Program-made: the position numbers and the translations under genes
The notes under the pieces: generated by a model
What the model saw: the letters and a program-made list of their open reading frames with translations, nothing else
Told to the model about the DNA's origin: nothing
Database searches by the model: none
Assembly (NCBI RefSeq): GCF_009600985.1
Contig: NZ_VDFP01000009.1
Coordinates: 29,470-93,469, forward strand
Direction: 5' to 3'
Length of the DNA stretch: 64,000 bases
From: Companilactobacillus halodurans
Lineage (GTDB): Bacteria > Bacillota > Bacilli > Lactobacillales > Lactobacillaceae
Shown: piece by piece, positions 9,841-23,987 of the stretch
Layout of the letters: each line of letters begins with the position of its first letter
Position numbering within the stretch: position 1 is the stretch's first letter

Positions 9841-9896
9841 TCCACTATGCGGCAAAGGTGCGTGTAGTTTACCCCAAAAAGTAAGAATAAAATAGC

Positions 9897-9957
9897 CTTA
9901 GGTGCAGTGAGTTGCCCCGTCGTAACTCGTTTCCACTATGCAGCAAAGAAGCGAGTA
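9897..9957 (+). repeat. Degenerate 3'-half copy of the structured repeat
   Basis: From CTTA at 9897 it aligns without gaps with the right half of copy 1: TGAGTTGCCCCGTC versus TGGGTTGCCCTTGC, then the shared GTAACTCGTTTCCACTATGC. No matching left half is present, so it cannot form the outer stem. Confidence 0.65.
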
Positions 9958-10040
9958 GATTTAACCGGAATGGGTTGCCCTTGTGTAACTCGTTTCCACC
10001 ATGCAACAAAGAAGCACGCCGTTCACCCAAAAAAGTAAGT
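9958..10040 (+). repeat. Second 3'-half copy of the structured repeat
   Basis: TTAACCGGAATGGGTTGCCC followed by TTGTGTAACTCGTTTCC matches the right half of copy 1 almost exactly, including the downstream CCC, A-run and GTAAG tail. The left arm is missing. Together with the preceding partial copy it fills the purB-pcrA gap, where I see no coding sequence. Confidence 0.7.
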
Positions 10041-10080
10041 AAAGTGATTCACTCTTAAAAACAAATTAAATCAAAAAATA

Positions 10081-10144
10081 AAAAAAGATGTTTTACCTAT
10101 GAACTCTCCAACGAGAGTTCAAATAAAGGTAAAACATCTTTTTC
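10081..10144. terminator. Strong bidirectional terminator with branched hairpin
   Basis: AAAAAGATGTTTTACC pairs with GGTAAAACATCTTTTT, enclosing a second hairpin, TGAACTCT/AGAGTTCA. T-runs exist on both strands. It separates the purine operon and repeats from pcrA. Confidence 0.9.
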
Positions 10145-10262
10145 TGTCCACCAAAAAACCGTAGTACCTTTTTCGCTCTAACATGAAAAATTTGCTACAA
10201 TATAAACAGCTATTTTAAGCACAACTAAATTTTTTTACACAAAGATTTGAGGTATTTTTAAA

Positions 10263-14536
<4,274 letters not shown>

Positions 14537-14547
14537 GAGAAACAGAT

Positions 14548-15681
14548 TTGAAAAAATTCTTAAAAACTACGTCGTTACTACTAATGTGTGCACTTTTGTT
14601 GTCTGCCTGTGGTAATTTACAAGATTCAACTTTATCATCTGGTAGTGGAAGTTCATCAAAGAGCTCCGTTCAGACCACATCGACGTCTGATTCAAGTAGT
14701 TATGATGTTTTATTGAGTGGAGGAAAATACAAGACAAGTGCAATTTCAGGCTTGACTGCTGCTGATAATAGTAATCAGTTCAATAGTCGTAGCTTTGAAA
14801 GTGGCTTGATGAAGTTGTCGAAAAAACAATTTTCGACTAATTCGTATGTTTTCCAAGAAGGACAGGTTTTGTCTGCCAGCACTGTTAATAACTGGTTAGA
14901 CAGAAAAACTAAGAAAAATCCGACAGGACTAAATCCAAAGTCGAATGGTTCTAAGGCTGAAGACAAGCGTGCTCCAATGTATTTCCAACAAATGCTCGAA
15001 GAGGATTATCTTCAAAAACAAGATGGAAAATATAAATTAGCCGGTATGTCAATTGGTATTGCGATGAATAAAATTGACTATTACCAAAAGAAACAATATG
15101 GTGCTACTTATAAGACCACTATTTCAACTGAAGAGCAAAAAGAACAGGGTGAAAAAATTGCTAAAGAAGTTGTCAAGCGTTTACGTAAGGACAATAAAGT
15201 TGGCAATATTCCGATTGTCGTGGGATTATATTCTGTGGCCCCTGAAGATACTTTAGTTGGTGGGACTTATTTCCAATATGCGGTAAGTAAGAGTGGCGAC
15301 CTTGGAAGTTGGTCTAATTTAGATTACAAGAATCAAATGTTACCAACCGTTAATGGCGATACGGCCATTAGCAGCAGCGATTCTGATGCCTTTTCTAACT
15401 TCAAGGATCACATTCAAGATTACTTCCCTAATCTTTCTGGAGTAACTGCTCAGGCACACTATGATGGTACTGATCTCAAGTCGTTAGATGTGACAATTAA
15501 TACACAATTTGATGGTTTGGCTCAGGTAACTAGTTTCACACAATTTGTTCAACAAAGTGCAACTAAGTATTTACCATCTGGAGCAGATTTAGATATTAAT
15601 ATTCAAACTGTTGATGAACAACAATCAGTCGTTACACGTACTAATGGCAAATTCTATTCACACGTTTATGATGCAGATTAA
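14548..15681 (+). CDS. camS: CamS family sex-pheromone-precursor lipoprotein
   Basis: 377 residues with a lipoprotein signal peptide ending in the lipobox LLSAC (Cys21), then a Ser/Thr-rich spacer and the CamS domain. In enterococci and staphylococci the cleaved signal peptide of this family yields a pheromone-like peptide. The role of the mature lipoprotein in lactobacilli is not established. The start is TTG with GGAG upstream. Its position between ligA and gatC is the conserved arrangement in Lactobacillaceae. Confidence 0.9.
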   Translation: MKKFLKTTSLLLMCALLLSACGNLQDSTLSSGSGSSSKSSVQTTSTSDSSSYDVLLSGGKYKTSAISGLTAADNSNQFNSRSFESGLMKLSKKQFSTNSYVFQEGQVLSASTVNNWLDRKTKKNPTGLNPKSNGSKAEDKRAPMYFQQMLEEDYLQKQDGKYKLAGMSIGIAMNKIDYYQKKQYGATYKTTISTEEQKEQGEKIAKEVVKRLRKDNKVGNIPIVVGLYSVAPEDTLVGGTYFQYAVSKSGDLGSWSNLDYKNQMLPTVNGDTAISSSDSDAFSNFKDHIQDYFPNLSGVTAQAHYDGTDLKSLDVTINTQFDGLAQVTSFTQFVQQSATKYLPSGADLDINIQTVDEQQSVVTRTNGKFYSHVYDAD

Positions 15682-15694
15682 AAAGGAGAAACTT

Positions 15695-15994
15695 ATGATT
15701 TCAAAAGATGAAATTTTACACGTTGCCAAATTGGCTAATTTGAAATTTGAAGCTGATGAAGTTGATAGCTTCGTTAGTCAATTGGATAAAATCGTTGGCA
15801 TGGAAAGTAAATTGTCCAGCGTTGACACAACTGGCATCGAACCTACATACAACATGGGCGACACTAAAACTGTCTTCCGTGAAGATAAGGGAATTCGTAC
15901 TCAAACTAGAGAACAAATGCTTAAAAATGTTCCCGAAACTGATAACAACCTTATTAAAGTTCCAACGATTGTTGACAAGGAGGACGATGAATAG
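15695..15994 (+). CDS. gatC: Aspartyl/glutamyl-tRNA amidotransferase subunit C
   Basis: 99 residues, normal GatC length, beginning [16 protein letters not shown]. It stabilises the GatAB complex that amidates Glu-tRNA(Gln) and Asp-tRNA(Asn). ATG 15695 is preceded by GGAG; an in-frame upstream ATG at 15611 lies inside camS and is rejected. Its stop overlaps the gatA start by one base. Confidence 0.96.
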   Translation: MISKDEILHVAKLANLKFEADEVDSFVSQLDKIVGMESKLSSVDTTGIEPTYNMGDTKTVFREDKGIRTQTREQMLKNVPETDNNLIKVPTIVDKEDDE

Positions 15995-17451
15995 TGGATA
16001 TCAAGAAGGAAACAATTGCTTCTTTGCATGATAAATTAGTTAACAAAGAAGTGACTGCTAAAGAGTTAGCTGATCAAGCTATTGAAAAAATCAACGCTAA
16101 CGAAAAGAAACTCAATACTTTCATCACTGTTAATGACAAGGCACCTGAAGATGCACAAAAAGTCGATGAAGCTGGAATTAAAGGACCATTATCTGGTATT
16201 CCTATTGCTATCAAAGATAATATTGTCAGCAATGGCATCAAAACTACTGCTGCAAGTAAAATCTTGTACAATTTCATGCCTGTTTACAGTGCTACAGTTC
16301 TAGAAAAATTGGAAAATGCCGGTGCTGTTAATATCGGTAAAACTAATTTGGATGAATTTGCTATGGGTTCATCAACTGAAACTTCTTACTTTGGAACCGT
16401 CGTTAATCCTTGGGACTTAAGCCGCGTTCCTGGTGGTTCATCTGGTGGTTCTGCTGCAGCTGTTGCTTCTGGTGAAGTTGTTGCTGCTTTAGGTACTGAT
16501 ACTGGTGGTTCAATCAGACAACCTTCAGCTTTTAATGGTATCTTTGGTATCAAACCTACTTATGGACGTGTGTCACGTTGGGGCGTTATTGCCTTTGCAT
16601 CAAGTCTTGATCAAGTCGGCGTTATGTCAAAACGTGTTGAAGATTCAGCACAAGTCTTGTCAGTGATTGCTGGTCATGATGACCACGATTCAACAAGTTC
16701 AGAAAAAGAAGTTCCTGACTATCGTGCTAACTTAAATAAGGACATGACAGGCGTTAAGATTGCTGTTCCTAAGGAATTCTGGCATGAAGGAACAAACCCT
16801 GATGTTTTGAAGAACGTTAACGAAGCACTCGATGCTTACAAGAAGATGGGCGCAACTGTTGAAGAAGTTAGTTTACCAACTTTGAAGCATGCGGTTGAAG
16901 TTTATTATGTCTTGGCATCTAGTGAAGCTTCATCTAACCTTCAAAGATATGATGGAGTTAGATATGGTTATCGTGCTAAAGATGTTAAGAACATTAAGGA
17001 ACTCTTCGTTAATTCACGTTCTGAAGGTTTCGGCGATGAAGTTAAACGTCGTATTATGTTAGGTACATTTGCTTTATCAGCTGGTGCTTACGATGCTTAC
17101 TTTAAGAAGGCTGCTCAAGTTAGAACTATTTTTATTAATGAAATGAATGATGTCTTAAAAGACTATGATTTAATTATGGGACCTTCAACGACAACACCTG
17201 CTTTCAAGATTGGTGAAAAAGTTGATGACCCATTGGCTATGTATATGAATGATATTTTGACAATTCCTGCTAACTTAGCTGGTCTTCCAGCTGCTTCAGT
17301 TCCTGCAGGCTTGGCAGACGGTTTACCTGTTGGATTGCAAATCATTGGTCGTCCATTTGCTGAACAAGATGTCTTCAATGCTGCTTATGCACTTCAAGAA
17401 GAAAATAAATTTTACGAAAAAATACCTACTGCACTTAAGGGGGAAGACTAA
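15994..17451 (+). CDS. gatA: Glutamyl-tRNA(Gln) amidotransferase subunit A
   Basis: 485 residues of the amidase-signature family. The Ser-cis-Ser-Lys centre is visible: Lys in PIAIKDNI, and the Gly/Ser-rich [14 protein letters not shown] and DTGGSIRQP segments. It releases ammonia from glutamine and channels it to GatB. The start is GTG, overlapping the gatC stop by one base, with AAGGAGG upstream inside gatC. Its stop overlaps the gatB ATG (TAATG). Confidence 0.97.
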   Translation: MDIKKETIASLHDKLVNKEVTAKELADQAIEKINANEKKLNTFITVNDKAPEDAQKVDEAGIKGPLSGIPIAIKDNIVSNGIKTTAASKILYNFMPVYSATVLEKLENAGAVNIGKTNLDEFAMGSSTETSYFGTVVNPWDLSRVPGGSSGGSAAAVASGEVVAALGTDTGGSIRQPSAFNGIFGIKPTYGRVSRWGVIAFASSLDQVGVMSKRVEDSAQVLSVIAGHDDHDSTSSEKEVPDYRANLNKDMTGVKIAVPKEFWHEGTNPDVLKNVNEALDAYKKMGATVEEVSLPTLKHAVEVYYVLASSEASSNLQRYDGVRYGYRAKDVKNIKELFVNSRSEGFGDEVKRRIMLGTFALSAGAYDAYFKKAAQVRTIFINEMNDVLKDYDLIMGPSTTTPAFKIGEKVDDPLAMYMNDILTIPANLAGLPAASVPAGLADGLPVGLQIIGRPFAEQDVFNAAYALQEENKFYEKIPTALKGED

Positions 17452-18881
17452 TGAATTTTGAAACAACTATCGGACTAGAAGTTCACGTTGAATTAAAGAC
17501 AAAGTCCAAAATGTACAGTCCTTCACCAGTTGCGTATGGTGCTGAATCTAATATCAATACCAATGTGATTGACTTTGGTTTTCCAGGAACATTACCAACT
17601 GTAAATAAAAATGGTTATCGTCTAGGTTTGATGGTCGCTTTAGCTTTAAATGCTGAAATTGAACACCACACTCACTTTGACCGTAAGAACTATTTCTACC
17701 CAGATAATCCTAAGGCTTACCAAATTACTCAACAAGATAAGCCATTAGGACACGATGGCTATATCGAAATTGAAGTTGATGGCAAGAAGAAGAAAATCGG
17801 TGTCGAAGAACTTCACGTCGAAGAAGATGCTGGTAAAAATACCCACGGTAACAACGGCTACTCTTATGTTGATTTGAACCGTCAAGGTACACCATTGATT
17901 GAAATTGTTTCAAAACCTGATATGCATTCTCCTGAAGAAGCTTACCAATATCTTGAGAACTTACGTAAGATTGTTCAATTTACTGGTGCTTCTGATGTTA
18001 AGATGGAAGAAGGTTCAATGCGTGTTGATACAAATATTTCAATACGTCCAGTCGGCTCAGATACTTATGGTACTAAAGTCGAATTGAAGAACTTGAACTC
18101 TTTCAACCACGTTAAATTAGGTCTTGCTTATGAAGAGAAACGTCAAGCTGCTATCTTAAAACAAGGTGGTACGATTGGCCAAGAAACAAGACGTTTTGAT
18201 GAAAAGACTGGTGAAACATTCTTAATGCGTGTTAAGTCTGGTGCTGATGATTATCGTTACTTCCCAGAACCTGACTTGCCTGATTTTGATATTTCTCCAG
18301 AATGGGTTGCAGAAATCAAAGCTACTTTGCCTGAAACTGCTGAAAAGCGTCGCAAGCGTTATATCAATGAACTAGGAATTCCTGAATATGATGCTGGCGT
18401 CTTGACAGATACTAAGGAAATGTCTGATTTCTTCGATGAAGCTGTTGAATACAAAGCTAATCCAAAACTAGTTTCTAACTGGTTGATGGGTGAAGTTAAT
18501 GGTTATTTGAATGAAAATAAAATTGGTTTGTTAGATACTAAGTTGACGCCTGAACATTTGGCTAAGATGATCAATTTGATTTCTAACGGAACAATTTCTT
18601 CTAAGATTGCCAAAAAGGTCTTCCAAGAAACTATCAGCAATGGTACAGAACCAGAAAAATGGGTCAAAGAAAAGGGACTTGTCCAAGAATCTGATCCAGC
18701 TGTCTTGAAGCCAATGATTTTGAATATTCTTGATAATAATCAACAATCAATCGATGACTTCAAGAATGGTAAAGATCGTGCCGTTGGTTTCTTGATTGGT
18801 CAAATCATGAAGCAAACACATGGTCAAGCTAACCCTAAGGTTGCTAATAAGCTTTTGATGGAAGAGTTAAAGAGTCGTTAG
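17451..18881 (+). CDS. gatB: Aspartyl/glutamyl-tRNA amidotransferase subunit B
   Basis: 476 residues with the GatB N-terminal signature ([17 protein letters not shown]), the metal and tRNA-acting core ([18 protein letters not shown]) and a C-terminal YqeY-like tail domain. It activates the misacylated tRNA with ATP and transfers ammonia to form Gln-tRNA or Asn-tRNA. It is tightly coupled to gatA by the overlapping stop and start. dagK follows after 12 bp. Confidence 0.97.
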   Translation: MNFETTIGLEVHVELKTKSKMYSPSPVAYGAESNINTNVIDFGFPGTLPTVNKNGYRLGLMVALALNAEIEHHTHFDRKNYFYPDNPKAYQITQQDKPLGHDGYIEIEVDGKKKKIGVEELHVEEDAGKNTHGNNGYSYVDLNRQGTPLIEIVSKPDMHSPEEAYQYLENLRKIVQFTGASDVKMEEGSMRVDTNISIRPVGSDTYGTKVELKNLNSFNHVKLGLAYEEKRQAAILKQGGTIGQETRRFDEKTGETFLMRVKSGADDYRYFPEPDLPDFDISPEWVAEIKATLPETAEKRRKRYINELGIPEYDAGVLTDTKEMSDFFDEAVEYKANPKLVSNWLMGEVNGYLNENKIGLLDTKLTPEHLAKMINLISNGTISSKIAKKVFQETISNGTEPEKWVKEKGLVQESDPAVLKPMILNILDNNQQSIDDFKNGKDRAVGFLIGQIMKQTHGQANPKVANKLLMEELKSR

Positions 18882-18893
18882 TGAGGGAAAGAT

Positions 18894-19892
18894 ATGCGTG
18901 CTAGACTGATTTATAATCCAACTTCAGGTCACGAGACCATGAACAGTAATGTTGGAGATATTTTAAATATTATTGAAAAAGCTGGTTATGAGGCTAGTGC
19001 TTACCGAACTACACCGAAAAAAAATTCAGCTAAAAATGAAGCCAGACGAGTAGCAAAAGAGGGATTTGAACTTGTCGTTGCTGCTGGTGGAGATGGTACG
19101 ATCAATGAGGTCGTCAATGGAATCGCTGATTTGGATAAACGTCCAGAGGTGGCCATCATTCCTGCAGGAACCACTAACGATTATGCACGAGCTTTAAAAA
19201 TCCCGCGTGATGATGTCGTTGATGCAGCAAAAGTTATTTTGAAAGGTCAAAAGTTACCTGTCGATATCGGGCAAGCTGGCGAGAAATATTTTATTAATAT
19301 TGCCGGTGGCGGTTCGATGACGGAGTTAACTTACGAAGTACCTTCAGCTTATAAATCAATTTTGGGTTACTTGGCTTATTTGGTTAAGGGCGCGGAATTG
19401 TTGCCTCGAATCAGTCCAATTGACATGCATATTGAATACGATGATGGAGTTTTTGATGGTAAAGCAACCATGTTTCTGATAGGATTAACTAATTCGATTG
19501 GTGGGATGGAACAAATTGCCCCTGACTCTGTTATTGGTGATGGAACATTTTCACTGATTATCGTCAAAGAGACTAATTTAAGAGACTTAGTTCATCTGAT
19601 TGCCTTAGTCTTGAACGGCGGTCGTCACGTTTATAATCCCAAAGTTATCTATACGAAGACTAAAAAAATTAGCGTCAAAGCTAATGATGATAATCGGGTG
19701 ATGGTTAACTTGGATGGTGAATATGGTGGAGATGCCCCAATGGAATTTACCAATTTACATAATCATCTGAATATTTATGCAAATGTTGATTCTATACCTC
19801 TCAAAGCAATTGATACATCAACTCTTAGTGAAAAAGATGCTGGTGAAAAAATTATCGAAGAAGAAAAGAATCTCGATAAAGAGAACAAATAA
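18894..19892 (+). CDS. dagK: Diacylglycerol kinase (DagK/DgkB family)
   Basis: 332 residues of the lipid kinase family with the ATP-binding signature AAGGDGTINEVVNG at about 64-77 and PAGTTNDYARAL. In Firmicutes this soluble kinase recycles diacylglycerol released during lipoteichoic acid synthesis into phosphatidate. GAGGGA precedes the ATG. Location right after gatB and before the rRNA methyltransferase is the usual lactobacillar order. Confidence 0.93.
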   Translation: MRARLIYNPTSGHETMNSNVGDILNIIEKAGYEASAYRTTPKKNSAKNEARRVAKEGFELVVAAGGDGTINEVVNGIADLDKRPEVAIIPAGTTNDYARALKIPRDDVVDAAKVILKGQKLPVDIGQAGEKYFINIAGGGSMTELTYEVPSAYKSILGYLAYLVKGAELLPRISPIDMHIEYDDGVFDGKATMFLIGLTNSIGGMEQIAPDSVIGDGTFSLIIVKETNLRDLVHLIALVLNGGRHVYNPKVIYTKTKKISVKANDDNRVMVNLDGEYGGDAPMEFTNLHNHLNIYANVDSIPLKAIDTSTLSEKDAGEKIIEEEKNLDKENK

Positions 19893-19900
19893 AAAAGAAT

Positions 19901-19935
19901 TGAGAAGTGTATCAATTTTGAGCACTTCTTTTTTC
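19901..19935 (+). terminator. Weak intrinsic terminator after dagK
   Basis: GAAGTG and CACTTC flank a 13-nt loop, with TTTTTT following. The stem is short, so it may only attenuate transcription into the methyltransferase gene. Confidence 0.5.
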
Positions 19936-19951
19936 TATGTATAGGTGAAAA

Positions 19952-21310
19952 ATGGACAAACCGAATTTAAAAAAGAACCAAAAAATAGAATTAGAGATTG
20001 AAGATCTCTCATACGAAGGCAAGGGTGTCGCTAAAGTAGACGACTTCACATTATTTGTGGACAATGCTTTGCCCGGTGAAAAAGTTAATGCGGTCATCAC
20101 ACGAGTTAATAAGAATTTTGGCTTTGCAAGAACGTTAGAGGTTCTTAAAGAATCTCCAGATCGTGTACATGATATTGATGCCGTTTATGCTCAAACAGGA
20201 ATTGCTCCTTTGAGTCATTTAAAGTACGATAAACAACTTGAATTCAAACGTAATCAAGTCGTAACTGACTTCAGTAAGATTGGCCTAAAAGATGTTACAG
20301 TCAATCAAACTTTAGGAATGGACTCACCATTTAATTATCGTAATAAAGCACAAGTTCCTGTTAGACAAATCGATGGCAAATTGACAACTGGTTTTTATCG
20401 TCGTCGTTCGCATGATTTAGTACCAATGGAAAACTTCTTGATTCAAGATCCTAAGATTGATGCTGAAATCTTACGTGTGCGTGATATTTTACGTAAATAT
20501 AACGTTCGTGGCTACGATGAAAAGAATCAAAAGGGTCAAATCAGAACTATCATGGTTCGTCGTGCTTACTTTACAGGTGAAATGATGGTCGTTTTGGTTT
20601 CCAGAACACCTGATATTTCTCATTACAAGGACATCACTAAAGAAATCCTAGATAATGCTGAAGTTAAGTCACTATATCTCAACGTTAATTCAAAGAATAC
20701 CAATGTTATCTTTGGTCAAAAGATGACTCTCTTGGGTGGCAAGAAGTATATCGATGATGAGATTTTGGGTAATACTTACCGAATTTCTCCACGATCTTTT
20801 TACCAAGTAAACCCAGTTCAAACTCAAAATCTTTACAAGATGGCAATTGATAAGGCTGAATTGACTGGCAAAGAAAATGTTGTCGATGCTTATTCTGGTA
20901 TCGGAACAATTGGCTTATCATTGGCTGATAAAGCAAAGCATGTGACTGGTATCGAAGTAATCGAAGATGCCGTTAAAGATGCTGACAAGAATGCCAAGTT
21001 GAATGGTATCAATAACGCTGATTTTATCGTTGGCAAGACAGAAGATGTCTTGGATGAATGGGCCAAAAACGATATGTCAGTCGATGTTTTGATGGTCGAT
21101 CCTCCACGTAAAGGTTTGGCTAGTTCTTTGATTGGTTCATTGAAGAATATCAAACCAAAGAAAATCGTCTACATCAGTTGCAATCCTGCTACTTTAGCAC
21201 GTGATTTAGAAGCCTTGAGCGATACTTATGAGATTGGCGATGTTACGCCAGTTGATATGTTCCCAATGACAAATCACATCGAATCTGTAACGCAACTTAA
21301 GTTGAAATAA
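19952..21310 (+). CDS. rlmD: 23S rRNA (uracil-5-)-methyltransferase, RlmD/RlmCD family
   Basis: 452 residues. An N-terminal TRAM RNA-binding domain (about 7-65) is followed by the TrmA/RumA-type methyltransferase domain, with SAM motif VVDAYSGIGTIGL and the catalytic cysteine in YISCNPATLARDL. It adds methyl groups to C5 of uridines in 23S rRNA. Gram-positive homologues (RlmCD) may modify two positions. The cysteines of the N-terminal iron-sulfur cluster of E. coli RlmD are not apparent, which is usual in Firmicutes. AGGTGA precedes the ATG. Confidence 0.92.
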   Translation: MDKPNLKKNQKIELEIEDLSYEGKGVAKVDDFTLFVDNALPGEKVNAVITRVNKNFGFARTLEVLKESPDRVHDIDAVYAQTGIAPLSHLKYDKQLEFKRNQVVTDFSKIGLKDVTVNQTLGMDSPFNYRNKAQVPVRQIDGKLTTGFYRRRSHDLVPMENFLIQDPKIDAEILRVRDILRKYNVRGYDEKNQKGQIRTIMVRRAYFTGEMMVVLVSRTPDISHYKDITKEILDNAEVKSLYLNVNSKNTNVIFGQKMTLLGGKKYIDDEILGNTYRISPRSFYQVNPVQTQNLYKMAIDKAELTGKENVVDAYSGIGTIGLSLADKAKHVTGIEVIEDAVKDADKNAKLNGINNADFIVGKTEDVLDEWAKNDMSVDVLMVDPPRKGLASSLIGSLKNIKPKKIVYISCNPATLARDLEALSDTYEIGDVTPVDMFPMTNHIESVTQLKLK

Positions 21311-21347
21311 AAAAATTGATTCTTTTAGTTGGGGAATCAATTTTTTT
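21310..21347 (+). terminator. Intrinsic terminator after rlmD
   Basis: AAAAAATTGATTC and GAATCAATTTTTTT form a perfect stem with an 11-nt loop, directly after the stop codon. Confidence 0.9.
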
Positions 21348-21428
21348 GCTTTCAGGATATAAATTTATTAATATTAGGTTGAAAATTGAGCAGGAGTTGA
21401 GGGCAATTCGCTTATAAGGAGAAGTAAT

Positions 21429-21620
21429 ATGCAAGCAATATTTGGTATCGGTGCAATCGGAATTGCCATTTGGCAAATCTTTATCTCAAAGGAATATTTT
21501 AATAATATCAAAAAACAATCAAGTCCACTTTTGTTAGCCTTGATTGCTTTGATTGCCAGTTTGATTTTTGCGGCTGTGTTGATAGTTTATGGCGTAACGA
21601 CGCTTTATTCCTTATTATAA
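21429..21620 (+). CDS. Small two-helix membrane protein, function unknown
   Basis: 63 residues with two predicted membrane helices (about 2-18 and 33-58) joined by a basic loop (SKEYFNNIKKQ). AAGGAG stands 8 bp before the ATG, which makes translation likely. I recognise no family. Its last 16 bases overlap the end of the convergent hydrolase gene. Confidence 0.65.
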   Translation: MQAIFGIGAIGIAIWQIFISKEYFNNIKKQSSPLLLALIALIASLIFAAVLIVYGVTTLYSLL

Positions 21621-22492
21621 CGGTTCTTTTTAGGATTCTTATTAGGAGTGTTATTATTGCCATTTTCCACGATATATTGTTCAAAAATGTTAATGAATTG
21701 ATTGCTATCAAGCATATCAGAATGCTCAGCCTTGGAGCCGGTCAAAGTGATTAAAGTATAACGCTTGATTTGGTCTTCATAAATATACTTTCCAGCATCA
21801 ACGCTACCTAAAGGTACGATACCATCGTCGGTATAAAGTTTGGTGCCCGCAATTGAGTAATAGGTTAAATTGCTTGGAATCTTTTCCCGCTTTTTGATTA
21901 GTTCATTTAACATTTGCGTATGATTGACTGGATTAGTTTCTTCAAAGTTATAGGGCGTACCAACAGTCAGCATTTTATTGATGGAAATTGATGAGTCGTC
22001 GAAGTAATCTTCTAAAAAGTATGTCCAAACGAGTCCACCATTTGAATGTCCAAAAGCATTAAAGCTGTTGAATTGATAGCGCTGTTTAAGTTTGTTAAAA
22101 GCGATATTGAACCAAGCAGCTTGTTTTTTTATGTTCGCATAGCCGTCAGAATTGTTCTCAAAGCCAACAACGATAAAAGGTCGTTGATCATTAGGCCGCA
22201 AACTGCCAGTATAAGTGATTTTATCGTCAGTATGGACGGTTAATTTTATCAGGCTATGATGTTCGCCAGTCTGGCGGTTGACAGTTTTAACTAAGTCGTC
22301 AAATCTAGAAGCAGTCGCGCTGCTGCCGGGAATCATGATGATAGGAGACATTGGCGAATTGTAGCGTCCAGCTAAAGTCGAAACGTTTTTTCTGGTCCAA
22401 ATGTATGACGGGATTCCCAGCAAAATTAAAATAATTGCCAGTGCAATCAAATACTTGAAGTTCTTGTTTTTTTTCAAATTGTGTCTTGGCAT
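21605..22492 (-). CDS. Membrane-anchored alpha/beta hydrolase, DUF915 family
   Basis: 295 residues with an N-terminal membrane anchor (about 14-31) and an extracellular alpha/beta hydrolase domain. The nucleophile elbow is GHSNGG, an oxyanion-region motif IIMIPGSSA precedes it, and a C-terminal His (KAEHSDM) completes the likely triad. DUF915 proteins are cell-surface esterase/lipase-like enzymes of unknown substrate in lactobacilli. The ATG overlaps the stop of the upstream PTS gene by one base, so the two are co-translated. A paralogue is at 56436-57296. Confidence 0.85.
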   Translation of the reverse strand: MPRHNLKKNKNFKYLIALAIILILLGIPSYIWTRKNVSTLAGRYNSPMSPIIMIPGSSATASRFDDLVKTVNRQTGEHHSLIKLTVHTDDKITYTGSLRPNDQRPFIVVGFENNSDGYANIKKQAAWFNIAFNKLKQRYQFNSFNAFGHSNGGLVWTYFLEDYFDDSSISINKMLTVGTPYNFEETNPVNHTQMLNELIKKREKIPSNLTYYSIAGTKLYTDDGIVPLGSVDAGKYIYEDQIKRYTLITLTGSKAEHSDMLDSNQFINIFEQYIVENGNNNTPNKNPKKNRYNKE

Positions 22493-23811
22493 TAGTATGC
22501 ACCTTCTTCAAGCCCTAAATTGTCCAGTAATTTAACTTTGACGGCCATTTTAACGAATGGTATATAAATGTATACTGAAATAATTATGGCAATGACAGAG
22601 AAGATGAGAGCCTGCCAGCTGCCATTAGTCCCAACAAAGGCAATCAAGGGACCTGGAGTTCCAATCGGAACCGGATAAACGCTTGGCGGCATCAAATGCA
22701 GGGCAATCGCAAGTGCTGCCATGAGCATGTTTGCAATTGGAGCAAGGATAAATGGTATCAAAAAGATGACATTGAATAAAATAGGAATACCGGACATCAA
22801 ACCATCGCCAATATTGAAGATAGTCGGAACCATAGCCCAGTGAGCCACCGTTTGAAAATCCTTGTCCTTGGAAATTATCAAAATCGCTATGAGCAAGCCA
22901 AGAATCGAACCCGTCCCACCAAAGGTCGCAAAAGCATGGTATAAGGTAGCACTCGTGAAAGGATTGGGTGCGTTCCAGGCGGTATGTTTTTGCAGTGCGT
23001 AATTCAAGTTAGCAGTCGAGAGGACATCCATCTTTTCAACTCCTAAAGCGGAGTAAGTTCCTGACCAACCTAAAAACGACATGATAATTGTATAAACTGA
23101 AAAAATCAGTGTTTTAAAGAGTTGCAGCCAATCATTTGAAGTGGTGTATTCACTGGATAACGAATTGATAAAGTTTCCTGGTGCTTGTGAATAATAAGTA
23201 ACATTGATCAAGATGCTAAAGACCATTGCTAAAATCAAAGTAGTGATGATTGGTTTCAAAGAAATGAAGGTTCGTTCCAAAATATTATTGACGTGACTGG
23301 TTTCTGGAATAGGACGACTGAATTTTTTAAAGAGCCAACCGACGAAGATTCCTAAAATAATAGCAAATAATAAACCACGCATCCCTAAAATGGCAGGGTG
23401 AAAAGAAAATGGCTGTACTTTAGAATAGACGTAATCAACAATTAAAAGGGCACTGATAGCAGTAATTCCCGCTAATTGGTCATCGCGTCGGTAGTATTTA
23501 GCGGTGTATTTAGCAGCACCAAAAATAGCAATCACCGAGACCCAACCTAAAGAGAGGTTATATAAGACGTTAGCCATGTTGTCGACTTGACGGAAAATAA
23601 AGTCATTGCCTAGGCTAGGGAAGACGTCAGTTAAGAAACCCTCTTTACCAATAATGATTGTCTGAATAATCTTAATGAAACTGCCAAATAAGGCAAATGG
23701 AAAAATCAAAAGAAGCGTTTTTTGGATGATACGATAAATCAAAAGCTTTTGTATTTTTAAAGTTGTTAAAACCAATCGCTTTTCAAAGTTGTTTTTGAAT
23801 TGGACTTTCAT
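22492..23811 (-). CDS. PTS sugar transporter EIIC component, lactose/cellobiose family
   Basis: About 439 residues, 8-10 membrane helices, with the EIIC signature region HAFATFGGTGSILGL and the PVPIGTPGPL segment near the C-terminus. It forms the membrane channel for a beta-glucoside or related disaccharide and needs separate EIIA and EIIB proteins, which are not encoded nearby. ATG 23811, preceded by AGGCGG, is preferred to an in-frame TTG at 23841 without a Shine-Dalgarno sequence. It is translationally coupled to the DUF915 hydrolase, an unusual partner. Confidence 0.88.
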   Translation of the reverse strand: MKVQFKNNFEKRLVLTTLKIQKLLIYRIIQKTLLLIFPFALFGSFIKIIQTIIIGKEGFLTDVFPSLGNDFIFRQVDNMANVLYNLSLGWVSVIAIFGAAKYTAKYYRRDDQLAGITAISALLIVDYVYSKVQPFSFHPAILGMRGLLFAIILGIFVGWLFKKFSRPIPETSHVNNILERTFISLKPIITTLILAMVFSILINVTYYSQAPGNFINSLSSEYTTSNDWLQLFKTLIFSVYTIIMSFLGWSGTYSALGVEKMDVLSTANLNYALQKHTAWNAPNPFTSATLYHAFATFGGTGSILGLLIAILIISKDKDFQTVAHWAMVPTIFNIGDGLMSGIPILFNVIFLIPFILAPIANMLMAALAIALHLMPPSVYPVPIGTPGPLIAFVGTNGSWQALIFSVIAIIISVYIYIPFVKMAVKVKLLDNLGLEEGAY

Positions 23812-23852
23812 GAAAACACGCCGCCTAGCTTTTATTTTCAATTAGAATCTGG

Positions 23853-23869
23853 ATACTCAAAATGAGTAT
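23853..23869. promoter_or_regulatory. Inverted repeat at the PTS EIIC promoter
   Basis: ATACTC and GAGTAT are separated by 5 bp, about 42 bp upstream of the EIIC start. On the minus strand the left arm is part of a -10-like TTATACT. The position suits an operator for a repressor. No local regulator gene is adjacent. Confidence 0.4.
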
Positions 23870-23940
23870 AATCTTCCAATTGAAAAATCGCCATTTTTAA
23901 CAATAAGTAAAAATTGTCGTTTTGGATAAAGCAATATAAA

Positions 23941-23983
23941 AAGCACTTCTTGAATGACAAATTTCAATTCAAGAAGTGCTTAA
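23941..23983 (-). terminator. Terminator of the amino-acid permease gene
   Basis: AAGCACTTCTTGAAT pairs with ATTCAAGAAGTGCTT around a loop of about 12 nt, directly after the permease stop. Long and nearly perfect, with A/T-rich flanks on both sides. Confidence 0.85.
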
Positions 23984-23987
23984 TTAT

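Noticed and set aside
9724..10040. Possible CRISPR array between purB and pcrA
   Set aside because: Repeats are long, unequal and adjacent, without regular spacers; they are copies of the structured repeat.
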